Counted from the first letter of the stretch, positions 26,967-35,511 are shown. The stretch: DNA of 64,000 nt from Aurantiacibacter suaedae (GCF_005434915.1 NZ_SKCG01000001.1:310001-374000), one strand, 5' to 3'. Made by a program: numbers and translations. Notes: generated by a model from the letters alone, not told the origin.

Positions 26967-28906
26967 CCCACCGGCTTGAGTTTTACGTGAAGCCGTGACG
27001 CATTGGCCCGTATCTCTGAGGGAATCTCGTCAAGCAAATGATTGTGGGCGTTCAAGATTGGCGGCCACTTTTGTGCCCAGTGTCTAGGTGACATTCGTCC
27101 TAGCCGTGCATCGTTGATCGCCTTTGGCAGAGCGAGATAGTAGGCGGCCGCTTGCACATTATGAGGCCACGCCTGTGCAAGTGGGCAATCTGCGCATTCC
27201 CCATAGGCGGTGCATAACTTGCCTTTGCTTTGTCCGGGCCGAGGGCTGTTAAAGGGATCTAGGCAACCAAAGCCAGGGGTTGCAGCAGATCGACACTTCT
27301 CTGGTTGTTGCCGCGGATCGATGCGACCTTCGGTTCGAGCCCACCGATGATAAAATGCTTGGGTCTCAGCGACGCGCAACTGGCTGTCACGTCGCATCCC
27401 ATCACTGGTGTAGTGGGTCCTCGTTGTAGCGATATGTGTGTGGCCGAGACGGTCCCGCACTGCAAGTAGGTCGCCTGTCCTGCGCCACTCTGACTCCCCC
27501 TCAGTAAATCGCACCGTCTGTAATGAAAACGGCTTTAGCCCATGGTCGTTCACGAATTTCTGCAGTGAATACTTCCAAGCCTCGTCAGACGATGGACCAT
27601 TTTTATGGTCGTACGATTTCACCGTTTGACTCCCCCAAGCTGGAATGCCGACAAACAGCCTGTCAGCCTGGCTTGGATCCGAAAGAATGTGGCGAGTACG
27701 CTCCGTGAGCTCGCGCAGCATATCGAGAAGGTCGGCAAAAGCAAAAGGTACGCCAGGTTCGGCGGCAAAATCGTGATCGAGCGCTGTGCCTGCTTCAGTC
27801 ATGCTGACCTGGAGATCAGATGCACGATTTTTGATCCCCAGAAATGTAATTGTCTTTTTGTCTCTCGATGTTCTGACCTGACTCCATTTCAAGGACAAAA
27901 CTGTGTCTGAATTGAAGGCAGTTTTCGTGCCAATTAAGATTACAAATGGCACGAGGTCTCGAAACGTTGCGTATAGTAGACGTCGAGTTGGAATCATTCC
28001 ATGTTTGTAAGCTACGGCTCTGCCCAATGCGGGTTCCAAGAGATGCAGGTCTTTTGGCAAAGCTAGTCGATCTGGGAATGATTGTTCTATTCGCGCTGCG
28101 CAAGCTCCAACTTCCGAGTAATAGGGGGGGGCGCGGCCTTCGGACTGCGCATCTTCAAGCAAGGCTCGACCGGTCGCAAGGATGGCTTCACGCTCCAGCA
28201 GGTGCTCGCGAGTCACCGCGATTTCGCTTAGACAAGCGAAGATCATGGCCTGCCGTTCTGTAGGCGACAAAACCTTAGTCGGAACGCTCTTTCTAGAACG
28301 CCCAGGCCAAGAGTTATGAGGAAATCCAGACTGATCCATAATGGTGGTTGCAGCCGCGCCGTGGACGGGATGATCCAGAAGTGCTGAAATACAAATCTTA
28401 ACTGCGTTGAGAGTTTTCGCTCTGGTTGCTGGAGCCCAAGTCTTTCCGCTTCTGTGGCGCGGCCCGTTCAGCCAGACAACGAAGCTCGTCCAAAAGGCCT
28501 CGTCGATCGAAGTTGGCGTGACCTTCTGGTCTAGGCTCATCAAAAATGTGCCGATCCCTCTGGTCAGTTCGCGGAGCCGCTTATCGCGGGTTGGAGGGCT
28601 CACCGAAGCCGCCCAATGGTTGAAGCCTTCTGCAAGGAAAAGAGCCAGTTCCTCATGTGCGAGCAAGCACGAGAGCTCGTAGATTTCAGGAGCATCATTG
28701 TTGGGGAAGATGACGCGCAGCCGGGGCGCTCCGGTCTCTGGGTCACGTGAATCGTCGATGCGTGAATGGAACGCGACGGGTGCGCTTCGCTCTTCCGGCC
28801 GCAGCATTAACGGCATAGGTTGAGCGATGTTTTTTGACGCCTCTGCTGCACGGGCATTGGCTTGAGCTACGACGGAGGCAGCCGTCTTGAAACGCCTCGG
28901 GCTCAT
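26963..28906 (-). CDS. Large tyrosine recombinase-like protein, second of the trio (TnpB-like)
   Basis: 647 residues, close to Tn554 TnpB (~630). The catalytic-domain region is recognisable, but the first arginine box reads IGTKTAFNSDTVLSLKW with no Arg at the usual place, and the HxxR box reads SLQTVRFTEG, lacking His. A late RLGHTHIATTRTHYTS supplies His and the Tyr candidate. A cysteine-containing tail (CTAYGECADCPLA) resembles a metal site. It overlaps both neighbours by 4 bases. It may be a structural partner or use altered chemistry. Confidence 0.82.
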   Translation of the reverse strand: MSPRRFKTAASVVAQANARAAEASKNIAQPMPLMLRPEERSAPVAFHSRIDDSRDPETGAPRLRVIFPNNDAPEIYELSCLLAHEELALFLAEGFNHWAASVSPPTRDKRLRELTRGIGTFLMSLDQKVTPTSIDEAFWTSFVVWLNGPRHRSGKTWAPATRAKTLNAVKICISALLDHPVHGAAATTIMDQSGFPHNSWPGRSRKSVPTKVLSPTERQAMIFACLSEIAVTREHLLEREAILATGRALLEDAQSEGRAPPYYSEVGACAARIEQSFPDRLALPKDLHLLEPALGRAVAYKHGMIPTRRLLYATFRDLVPFVILIGTKTAFNSDTVLSLKWSQVRTSRDKKTITFLGIKNRASDLQVSMTEAGTALDHDFAAEPGVPFAFADLLDMLRELTERTRHILSDPSQADRLFVGIPAWGSQTVKSYDHKNGPSSDEAWKYSLQKFVNDHGLKPFSLQTVRFTEGESEWRRTGDLLAVRDRLGHTHIATTRTHYTSDGMRRDSQLRVAETQAFYHRWARTEGRIDPRQQPEKCRSAATPGFGCLDPFNSPRPGQSKGKLCTAYGECADCPLAQAWPHNVQAAAYYLALPKAINDARLGRMSPRHWAQKWPPILNAHNHLLDEIPSEIRANASRLHVKLKPVG

Positions 28907-30213
28907 CGAACCATCTGGAGCAAGCTGCGGGCGGCTCGATAATCAGCCCAGACGGAAATATGATTGAGGTAGGTTTTGATCGTCGTTGTCGGCGACTTGT
29001 GACCTAATTGCATTTGCACATATTTCCACGCATCCAAGTCCGCAAATCCCGACTTGCGGTGATTGTGGTAGGTCATCACAGCGTAGACGTGCCGCAGGCA
29101 GTGCATGGAATACTTAGGAATCTCCATGAATACGACTTCACCAGTCTCGGGATTGGTTTTCCTGACTTTGGTGAGCAGCCCGCAAGCCGCGCATGCCCGT
29201 CGCATAAGATCCTGCATCGCCGCCTTCGTCATGGGCTTGCCGGAGCGAGAAGAGTATTCAGAATTGAGTATAAGTTGCCGCTCATCAATTCTGTGCCCGC
29301 GCTTTCTCAGGGCGCGCTTCCGTTCATTTTCGACATAGGCTTGCAGATCAAGCAAAAGCCAAGACGGTACGTCGATCAATCGAGTTTTTTCGCCTTTTCC
29401 CTTGATCGGCAGTTTAGCCATCTCTCCTGGGAAACTGGGATTCGCTGGGAGTGCGAGAATGGACAGGATATCTATATTTACGATTTCCTGAACGCGCAGG
29501 CCGCACGCCCAGCCTAAATCCAACAACACGAAATCTCGGTCACTTCCGCCGTCTTCTGCTTCCCTCTCGCTCGGCCTAGGCCCAGCCCAACGCAAAAGAG
29601 CTGCAAGATCTTCGCGCGACAGGACCCTAACGGTGTCGTCCTGGCTGGCTTTAGGGATCAGCTTGTTAAGTCCGGACGCTGCTACACCACCTCCCGCTAC
29701 AAGCTGGCGATTGCCCTTGCGTATGTGTGCTAGCGGGTCTTGGTCGGTTGGTGTACATGCTTTGGGTCTGGGCTGTGCAACTTTGCCTGACCTGAAATCA
29801 CTATAGATCCACCCTTGTTCGACCGCAAAGCTAATGAAATCGATGAGGTAAGTCATTCGCACTGAAACCGTGTTGGAAGAATACTCCTTACCGGTTTGCG
29901 GGGAAATCGAGCCGAGATAAGCATCTCGGTAGGCTACCAGCTCGTCCTTACCAGCGTGACGCCAATCAACCTGTATCGCTCCAAGAAAATCAAGCCAGGT
30001 GAGCAAACTTTGCGCTGCCTGCGCCCAAGTCTTGGCACTGGAACGGATTGGCACAATCTCTTCATTCAGCCAGCGACAACCCTCTTCAAAGAGTTCCCCA
30101 TCACACCAAATGGCAGGATGACCTGCTTTGAGGCCAGTTCTGCTGAACCATGGCTGCAGAACCGTGGGAGAGGACGCGGAAACTGGGTCTGGACTGTAAG
30201 AAACTTTGTGCAT
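28903..30213 (-). CDS. Tyrosine recombinase, first of the trio (TnpA-like)
   Basis: 436 residues from ATG 30213 (an ATG at 30246 is possible; neither has a good ribosome site). It has a complete catalytic set: Arg in WACGLRVQEIVNI, Lys in KGKGEKTRLIDVP, HxxR in MHCLRHVYAV, His in MQLGHKSPTTT and Tyr in IKTYLNH, plus a SAM-like N-terminal core-binding domain (TWAQAAQSLLTWLDFLG). It starts ~170 bases from the right end of the island, the position of tnpA in Tn554. Likely the main strand-exchange enzyme. Confidence 0.9.
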   Translation of the reverse strand: MHKVSYSPDPVSASSPTVLQPWFSRTGLKAGHPAIWCDGELFEEGCRWLNEEIVPIRSSAKTWAQAAQSLLTWLDFLGAIQVDWRHAGKDELVAYRDAYLGSISPQTGKEYSSNTVSVRMTYLIDFISFAVEQGWIYSDFRSGKVAQPRPKACTPTDQDPLAHIRKGNRQLVAGGGVAASGLNKLIPKASQDDTVRVLSREDLAALLRWAGPRPSEREAEDGGSDRDFVLLDLGWACGLRVQEIVNIDILSILALPANPSFPGEMAKLPIKGKGEKTRLIDVPSWLLLDLQAYVENERKRALRKRGHRIDERQLILNSEYSSRSGKPMTKAAMQDLMRRACAACGLLTKVRKTNPETGEVVFMEIPKYSMHCLRHVYAVMTYHNHRKSGFADLDAWKYVQMQLGHKSPTTTIKTYLNHISVWADYRAARSLLQMVR

Positions 30214-30371
30214 GAGAAATTTTGAAGTCCTATATGACCAAACCATGGAAGGAGGAAAGGTTCTCCAATTTCAATGGGTTCAATGTCCAGATGAGCAACA
30301 AATCTGGCGTATGACTATGCAAGTGCTGATGCTGGTCATTGTAACTCTTTGCTCGATGGGATATTTTAAGT

Positions 30372-30385
30372 GGTACCCGACATAA
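30372..30385 (-). repeat. Right terminal repeat of the island
   Basis: Read inward on the minus strand, TTATGTCGGGTACC. It shares TTAT-TC-G-T with the left end (2393-2406). The host sequence CATGCTCGCACC resumes directly outside. Confidence 0.6.
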
Positions 30386-30386
30386 C

Positions 30387-30626
30387 ATGCTCGCACCCGC
30401 GATAGGCGTTGATCGAACGGTCGAACGGAATGTCGGGTGATGTATTGTAGCTGAGGATCGAGCGGGGATGCTCCTCGGTCACCTCGGTGCGCAGCGGTGG
30501 CGGCCCGCCGTCGACGGCCTCGCGCGCATCACGCCAGTCGCCGTCCTCGGTCCGCTCAGGCAGGGCAAAGCGCGCGGAAACCTTGCCCGATTGCGCCCCC
30601 CGACCTTTGATCCGCTGCTGTTCCAC
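30387..30626 (-). pseudogene. PA0069-family radical SAM protein, N-terminal fragment
   Basis: 80 codons from GTG 30626 to ...SINAYRGCEH, ending in the first cysteine (C78) of the CxxxCxxC motif. Read-through into the island adds a few residues before a stop. The remainder of the gene is at 1551-2387. It lies 36 bases after moaB in the same direction, and a LexA-type box sits 6 bases upstream of the start. This suggests the intact gene was DNA-damage inducible. The protein family resembles spore-photoproduct-lyase-type radical SAM enzymes of unknown reaction. Confidence 0.92.
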
Positions 30627-30631
30627 AGTAG

Positions 30632-30646
30632 GAACATAAACGGAAC
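30632..30646 (-). promoter_or_regulatory. LexA-type SOS box, GTTC-N7-GTTC
   Basis: On the minus strand the sequence is GTTCCGTTTATGTTC, an exact match to the alphaproteobacterial LexA operator GTTC-N7-GTTC. It is placed between moaB and the GTG start of the radical SAM gene. Confidence 0.7.
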
Positions 30647-30662
30647 ATTCGAGTCGGGGAAG

Positions 30663-31190
30663 CTATTTTTCGCGCAGCCTCGGCATCAGTTCGACGAAGT
30701 TGCAGGGCCGGTTGCGGCTGTCGAGCTGTTCGGCGAGGATCTTGTCCCAGCCATCCTTCACCGCGCCGTTCGAGCCGGGCAGCGCGAAAATATAGGTGCC
30801 CCGCGCCAGCACCGCGCAGGCGCGCGACTGCACCGTGCTGGTGCCGATGGTGTTGTAGCTGACCCAGCGGAACAGTTCGCCGAAGCCGGGGATGTCCTTC
30901 TCCTTCACCCGGTCAAGCGCTTCGGGCGTCACGTCGCGCCCGGTGAGGCCCGTGCCGCCGGTCGAGACCACCGCGTCGATGGCGGGATCTTCTATCCACG
31001 CCTCAAGCTGCGCGGCGATCAGCTCGGCATCGTCACGCAGGATTGTGCGCGCGCCGAGCGTGTGGCCTGCGGCGGTGATGCGCTCGGCCAGAATGTCGCC
31101 CGAGGTATCCTCCTCCGGGCCGCGTGTGTCGGACACCGTCAGCAGCGCGATGGTGATGGGGGTGAAGGTTCGGGTGGTGTCGATTGCCAT
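30663..31190 (-). CDS. moaB: Molybdenum cofactor biosynthesis protein MoaB
   Basis: 175 residues from ATG 31190. MoCF-family motifs: LLTVSDTRGPEEDTSG, VVSTGGTGLTGRDVTPEAL and FALPGSNGAVKDGW. The family adenylylates molybdopterin (MogA/MoaB type) on the way to molybdenum cofactor. It starts 10 bases after the lytic transglycosylase stop and lies upstream of the radical SAM gene in one minus-strand run. The product family is clear; MoaB versus MogA activity cannot be settled by sequence alone. Confidence 0.9.
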   Translation of the reverse strand: MAIDTTRTFTPITIALLTVSDTRGPEEDTSGDILAERITAAGHTLGARTILRDDAELIAAQLEAWIEDPAIDAVVSTGGTGLTGRDVTPEALDRVKEKDIPGFGELFRWVSYNTIGTSTVQSRACAVLARGTYIFALPGSNGAVKDGWDKILAEQLDSRNRPCNFVELMPRLREK

Positions 31191-31200
31191 CGGTGAGGCC

Positions 31201-32991
31201 TCAGTTGGAGAAGTAGACGCGGCCGCTCGTCTGTCCGCGTTCCTCGCCGGCGGTGCCGGTGGTGAGTTGCGGCCAGACGTTCTGCGCCAGCGCGCGGCGA
31301 CTGGCCGAGGGGGCATTGGCCTGCCGTTCGTACATCCAGTAGTTGCGCATCACGATGGCGACATAGCTGCGCGTCTCCCAATAGGGGATCGCCTCCATGT
31401 ACAGCAGCGGATCGCCCTGATCGTTGACCTCGCTCTCCCAGCGGCGAACCGGGGTGAGCCCGGCGTTGTAGGCCGCCATCATCTTCGGCAGCTCTCCGCG
31501 TATGGCAGAATCGTCGCGCAGCATCTGGATGTTGCACTGGCCGAGCGCCAGGTTGGTGCTCTCTTCGAACACATCGATTGAACCCGAAGACTGGCCGACG
31601 CAGCCCGCGTGCTGGCGCACCGTGATCGGGGTGATCTGCATCAGCCCCTGTGCATTGGCCGGGCTGACCGCGCTGGCGCGGAAGTTCGATTCCTGGAGGA
31701 TATGCGCAAAGGCCAGCGCTGGATCGATCTGCCAGCCACCGCGCGGCGCGATCTTCGGCGCCGGGAAGTAGGAGGCCGGATCGCTGCTGGTGCCGACCGG
31801 CGCATTGTAGGCCATGTAAAGCTGCGTCTGCGGGAAGCCGAGCGAGCGGGCGAGGCGCGAGAGCGCGGCATAGTTGCTGGCCGGTCCGATGGCAGCTTCG
31901 TGCAGCAGCACCTCGCTGCTCAGAATATCGCGGCCAAGTTCCGCCAGCGCAATGGCGATGCGGACGTTTTGGTTGCCACCAAGCTGCTGCCAGTCGGCCT
32001 CGGAGAAGTCGGCACTTTCCACCCGGTCGGGCAAATCGCGGCCCAGCTGCTCGGCAGCAAGCATACCGTACATCGTGCCATCGTTGGCCGCCGCTTGCCC
32101 CAGCATTTCCGTTGCGAGATCGGGCTGACGGCACAGCAACGCGGAACGGGCACCCCAGTAGAGCGCCGCCGTGCGCAGTTCGGGGTTGATCGCGTTGTAG
32201 GCGGAGCGCCGGAACGCATCGAGCGCGCCTGCGCAATCGTTGAGCCGCCACGAGGCCAGCCCTTCGACCCACTGCCCCTCGGCCACCCACTCGCCGGTAC
32301 CTTCACTCACCGTGCGCGCCATGGCAAGCGACTGGTCGTCCATGTTCTCGATGAAATAGGACCATGCCACGCGCTGGCGCCATTCGGCCCTTGCAGCAGA
32401 GCTGAGCGAAGCGTCGATCCCGTCAAGCAGTTGGCGCGCGCCGTTGGGGTCGTCGTTGGTAATACGTTCAAGGATCGCAGCTTCGAGCGAGGAGGGCATA
32501 GTGCCGTCGTTCACCGAGCGAGGGCGGGTGCGGCGGACCTGGCCGGGTTGCTGCACGAACCCTTGCTTGGCAGGGAGCGAAACCGGCACCGAAACGCCGC
32601 GCCGCTCGCCCAGCCGGGCCAGCTGTTCGGCCTGCGGAAGGTTGCGCCCGGTCTGCATCCAGGCCTCGATCTGCGGCGCCTCGACGCGCGGTGAATTGGC
32701 GGCAAGATAGTATTCGGCGCGCGCTACTGCATGAAGCGGGCCGTCTTGGCGCTGCGCCAGCAGGCCTTCCACTTCGCCCCACCGCTCGCCATCGATGGCA
32801 CTAAACAGTGCGCCGTAATAATCACGATCCGACTGGCTGAGCACCTGCGGCACGTCGCTCTGAGTGATGCGGGCGGTGAAGTAGGTGCGCGAATCCTGCG
32901 CGGCGGCAGGCGCGCCTAGGCAGGCCGTGACGGCGAGGCCGAGAGCCATACCGAGCGTCAATGGGCGAAGGGATAATGGGCGAAGCGTCAT
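31201..32991 (-). CDS. Soluble lytic murein transglycosylase (Slt70-like)
   Basis: 596 residues. Signal peptide with TACLGAPAAAQ cleavage region near residue 32. A long helical (U/L-type superhelix) region spans ~40-430, followed by a C-terminal goose-lysozyme-like SLT domain: FAHILQESNFRASAVS with the catalytic Glu, NAQGLMQITP, and MMAAYNAGLTPVRRW. It cleaves peptidoglycan glycan strands in the periplasm, forming 1,6-anhydroMurNAc. Its ATG overlaps the uracil-DNA glycosylase-like gene's stop by 4 bases, so the genes are coupled. Confidence 0.92.
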   Translation of the reverse strand: MTLRPLSLRPLTLGMALGLAVTACLGAPAAAQDSRTYFTARITQSDVPQVLSQSDRDYYGALFSAIDGERWGEVEGLLAQRQDGPLHAVARAEYYLAANSPRVEAPQIEAWMQTGRNLPQAEQLARLGERRGVSVPVSLPAKQGFVQQPGQVRRTRPRSVNDGTMPSSLEAAILERITNDDPNGARQLLDGIDASLSSAARAEWRQRVAWSYFIENMDDQSLAMARTVSEGTGEWVAEGQWVEGLASWRLNDCAGALDAFRRSAYNAINPELRTAALYWGARSALLCRQPDLATEMLGQAAANDGTMYGMLAAEQLGRDLPDRVESADFSEADWQQLGGNQNVRIAIALAELGRDILSSEVLLHEAAIGPASNYAALSRLARSLGFPQTQLYMAYNAPVGTSSDPASYFPAPKIAPRGGWQIDPALAFAHILQESNFRASAVSPANAQGLMQITPITVRQHAGCVGQSSGSIDVFEESTNLALGQCNIQMLRDDSAIRGELPKMMAAYNAGLTPVRRWESEVNDQGDPLLYMEAIPYWETRSYVAIVMRNYWMYERQANAPSASRRALAQNVWPQLTTGTAGEERGQTSGRVYFSN

Positions 32992-33713
32992 TGGCTGGGC
33001 ATCCAGTCAAGCAGCGCGCGCCACAAGCGGGCGCGCTGGCGTGGGTGAGCAAGAAGGTGTTCGGGCGCGCGCGCGGCGAGGGCCGGGATATCGGCAAGCT
33101 GGCCCTGACCCTGCGCCAGCCCGAGCATCTGCCCCATGCCGTCGCCCAGCACCAACACCCGCTGTGGTGCGGCAAGGGCCACATGGCGCTCGGTGATCGC
33201 GGAAAGGCCAACACGGGCAAGGCCGGGCCAGTCGGGCATGGTGGTGGGGCAAGGCAAGGCGCTGGCGAAATAGGCCTGCTCTTCGGCAAGCCCCATGGCG
33301 CGCAGGATGTTGGCGATCAGCCGCCCCTGCGCGCTCGCAAGCAGCCGTTCGCTGTCGCCAGCTTCGGGCATCGGCACCAGCACCATGATCGGCGCCTCGG
33401 CAGGGCCGCGTGCCGCGACGCGTGTGCCATGCGCGAGCGGAAGCTCGGTCGCCGGGTCTTTCCACCAGGTAGCGAAGGCCTCGAGCGAGGTCGGCAAAGT
33501 CGAGGGATCGAAGCTCGGAACCAGCTCCGCCTCGGCTTGGGCACTCGTGTCGGCTGCCTTGGGCATGGCATCCGGCGCAGCCACTTGTTCACGCAGCAGC
33601 GCCTGCGGCTCGTCATCGAACAGGTGATCGACACCGGCATCGGCCCACCACGCATTGATCGCGGCAAGCTGATCGGCGAAAGATCCAGCAGGTGAATTGT
33701 CGAACCCGAGCAC
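32988..33713 (-). CDS. Uracil-DNA glycosylase family protein
   Basis: 241 residues from GTG 33713 (AGGG about seven bases upstream); GTG 33770 is an alternative, and longer starts would run into the divergent ETF-QO gene. After a variable N-terminus, the UDG-fold core has APIMVLVPMPEAGDSERLLA, then ILRAMGLAEEQAYFASALP and VLVLGDGMGQMLGL. Motifs of the family 4-5 type are weak, and no Fe-S cysteine set is seen, so activity is uncertain. First gene of a run with the transglycosylase, moaB and the radical SAM gene. Confidence 0.7.
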   Translation of the reverse strand: MLGFDNSPAGSFADQLAAINAWWADAGVDHLFDDEPQALLREQVAAPDAMPKAADTSAQAEAELVPSFDPSTLPTSLEAFATWWKDPATELPLAHGTRVAARGPAEAPIMVLVPMPEAGDSERLLASAQGRLIANILRAMGLAEEQAYFASALPCPTTMPDWPGLARVGLSAITERHVALAAPQRVLVLGDGMGQMLGLAQGQGQLADIPALAARAPEHLLAHPRQRARLWRALLDWMPSQ

Positions 33714-33789
33714 GGGGCCACCCTTGACGCGGGCGCGGGTAGCGATCAAGCCCCAGAGCCATGATCTCACTGCAAAACGGGCCGAAACG

Positions 33790-35451
33790 ATGAGTACCGA
33801 AGTGGAAATCGAACGCGAGAGTATGCCCTGCGATGTTGTGATTGTCGGTGGTGGCCCGGCGGGCCTTTCCGCCGCGATCCGGCTCAAACAGCTCAATGAG
33901 GAGTTGGAAGTTGTCGTGCTCGAAAAGGGCTCGGAGATCGGCGCGCATATTCTTTCGGGCGCGGTGGTCGATCCCAAGGCGCTTGACGAGCTGCTGCCCG
34001 AATGGCGCACGATGGATTGTCCGATGGCACAAACGCCGGTGACGGACAACTGGCACTGGGCGCTGTCGAAGAGCGGCAAGACCAGCCTGCCGCACGCGTT
34101 CATGCCGCCGCTGATGAGCAACCACGGGTGCTACACCGGCTCGCTCGGCAATCTCACCCGCTGGCTGGCCGAACAGGCCGAAGGGCTGGGCGTGATGGTG
34201 TTCCCCGGCTTCCCTGCCGCCGAAGTGATGCTGGGCGAGGATGGCGCGGTAACGGGCGTGATCACGCAGGACATGGGAGTCGCTGCCGATGGCAGCCGCA
34301 AGGGCGATTTCCAGCCCGGTATGGCCATCGAGGCCAAGTACACGCTGTTCGCCGAGGGCGCGCGCGGCAACCTGACCAAGCAGATGAAGGCCCGCTTCGA
34401 TCTGGAGGCCAATTGCGAGCCGCAGGTCTATGGCCTTGGCATCAAGGAGCTGTGGGACATCGATCCGGCCAAGCACAAGCCGGGCCGGGTGATCCACACG
34501 CAGGGCTGGCCCTTAAGCGAAAGCGACACCTGGGGCGGGGGCTTCCTCTACTATCAGGCGGGCGGGCAGGTGGCCTTGGGCTTCGTGACCGCGCTCGATT
34601 ACAAGAACCCTTACGTCAGCCCTTTCCACGAATTCCAGCGCTGGAAGCAGCACCCGGAGATCCGTGCGGTGCTCGAAGGCGGCAAGCGCGTGGCCTATGG
34701 CGCGCGGGCGATCAACGAGGGTGGGTGGCAGTCGGTGCCGCAGCTCGCTTTCCCGGGCGGCGCGCTGATCGGCTGTGCGGCGGGCTTCGTGAACGTGCCG
34801 CGCATCAAGGGCAGCCACACCGCGATGAAGAGCGGAATGCTGGCGGCTGAAAGTGTGGCGGCGGCGATTGCGGCGGGCCGCCAGCATGACGCGGTGATGG
34901 ATTACGACGCGGCCCTGCGCGAGAGCTGGATCGCCACGGAGCTGAAGCTGGTGAAGAACGCGCAGCCTGCCGTCGCCAAGTTCGGGGGTGAGATCGGAAC
35001 CGTACTGGCGGGGGCGGACATGTGGATGCGCTCGCTGAAGATCGGCCTGCCGATCACGATGAAGCACCACCGCGACTACGAAGAACTGCAACGCGCCGAC
35101 CTGCACCAGCCGATCGCCTATCCGGCGCCCGACGGCAAGATCAGCTTCGACCGGCTGACCAGCGTGTCCTACTCGTTCACCAACCACGCCGAGGATCAGC
35201 CCAACCACCTCAAGGTGGCCGACATGGAGCTGCAACGCGAGAGCGAGCTGGGTGTGTTTGCGGGGCCGTCGACGCGCTATTGCCCGGCGGGGGTCTACGA
35301 GTGGCTGATCGAGGACGGCGAGGAGCCGAAGTTCCAGATCAATTCGCAGAACTGCGTCCACTGCAAGACCTGCGATATCAAGGACCCGAACCAGAATATC
35401 ACCTGGACCACGCCCGAAGGCGGCGGTGGGCCGAACTATCCGAATATGTGA
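33790..35451 (+). CDS. Electron transfer flavoprotein-ubiquinone oxidoreductase
   Basis: 553 residues from ATG 33790. The FAD-binding dinucleotide fold is VVIVGGGPAGLSAAIRL (residues ~15-31). The ubiquinone and membrane-association region is mid-protein. The C-terminal 4Fe-4S module has RYCPAGVYEW and NCVHCKTCDIKDPNQN. It passes electrons from ETF (fed by acyl-CoA and amino-acid dehydrogenases) to ubiquinone at the inner membrane. Length and motif order match ETF-QO across bacteria. Divergent from the glycosylase-like gene with a ~75-base gap. Confidence 0.96.
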   Translation: MSTEVEIERESMPCDVVIVGGGPAGLSAAIRLKQLNEELEVVVLEKGSEIGAHILSGAVVDPKALDELLPEWRTMDCPMAQTPVTDNWHWALSKSGKTSLPHAFMPPLMSNHGCYTGSLGNLTRWLAEQAEGLGVMVFPGFPAAEVMLGEDGAVTGVITQDMGVAADGSRKGDFQPGMAIEAKYTLFAEGARGNLTKQMKARFDLEANCEPQVYGLGIKELWDIDPAKHKPGRVIHTQGWPLSESDTWGGGFLYYQAGGQVALGFVTALDYKNPYVSPFHEFQRWKQHPEIRAVLEGGKRVAYGARAINEGGWQSVPQLAFPGGALIGCAAGFVNVPRIKGSHTAMKSGMLAAESVAAAIAAGRQHDAVMDYDAALRESWIATELKLVKNAQPAVAKFGGEIGTVLAGADMWMRSLKIGLPITMKHHRDYEELQRADLHQPIAYPAPDGKISFDRLTSVSYSFTNHAEDQPNHLKVADMELQRESELGVFAGPSTRYCPAGVYEWLIEDGEEPKFQINSQNCVHCKTCDIKDPNQNITWTTPEGGGGPNYPNM

Positions 35452-35469
35452 GTTCATCCTCCCCGAAAC

Positions 35470-35503
35470 GGGGAGGGGGACCATGCGCAGCATGGTGGAG
35501 GGG
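35470..35503 (+). repeat. Palindromic intergenic repeat, copy 1
   Basis: A 34-base unit with an internal palindrome ACCATGC-GCA-GCATGGT (35480-35496), preceded by the hairpin CTCCCCG-AAA-CGGGGAG (35459-35475). Its exact reverse complement is at 35893-35926, on the other side of the DUF559 gene. REP-like; may also end ETF-QO transcripts. Confidence 0.85.
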
Positions 35504-35511
35504 CTGGAGAG

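Larger units (their letters stand above)
2393..30385. mobile_element. 28-kb genomic island inserted in a radical SAM gene; Tn554-like recombinase module
   Basis: Flanking bases reconstruct an intact gene. On the plus strand the left flank is ...GATGCAGC, the right flank is CGCACCC..., and a 6-base target CATGCT is kept at the right junction (30386-30391). At the left junction the equivalent six bases are CGTCTC (2387-2392), the pattern expected for tyrosine-recombinase insertion with a coupling sequence. Element ends read TTATATCAGATGTC and, inverted, TTATGTCGGGTACC. The recombinase module sits at the right end, with its first gene starting ~140-170 bases from the junction. Cargo, IS remnants, pseudogenes and an AT-richer recombinase segment fill the rest. 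Confidence 0.88.
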
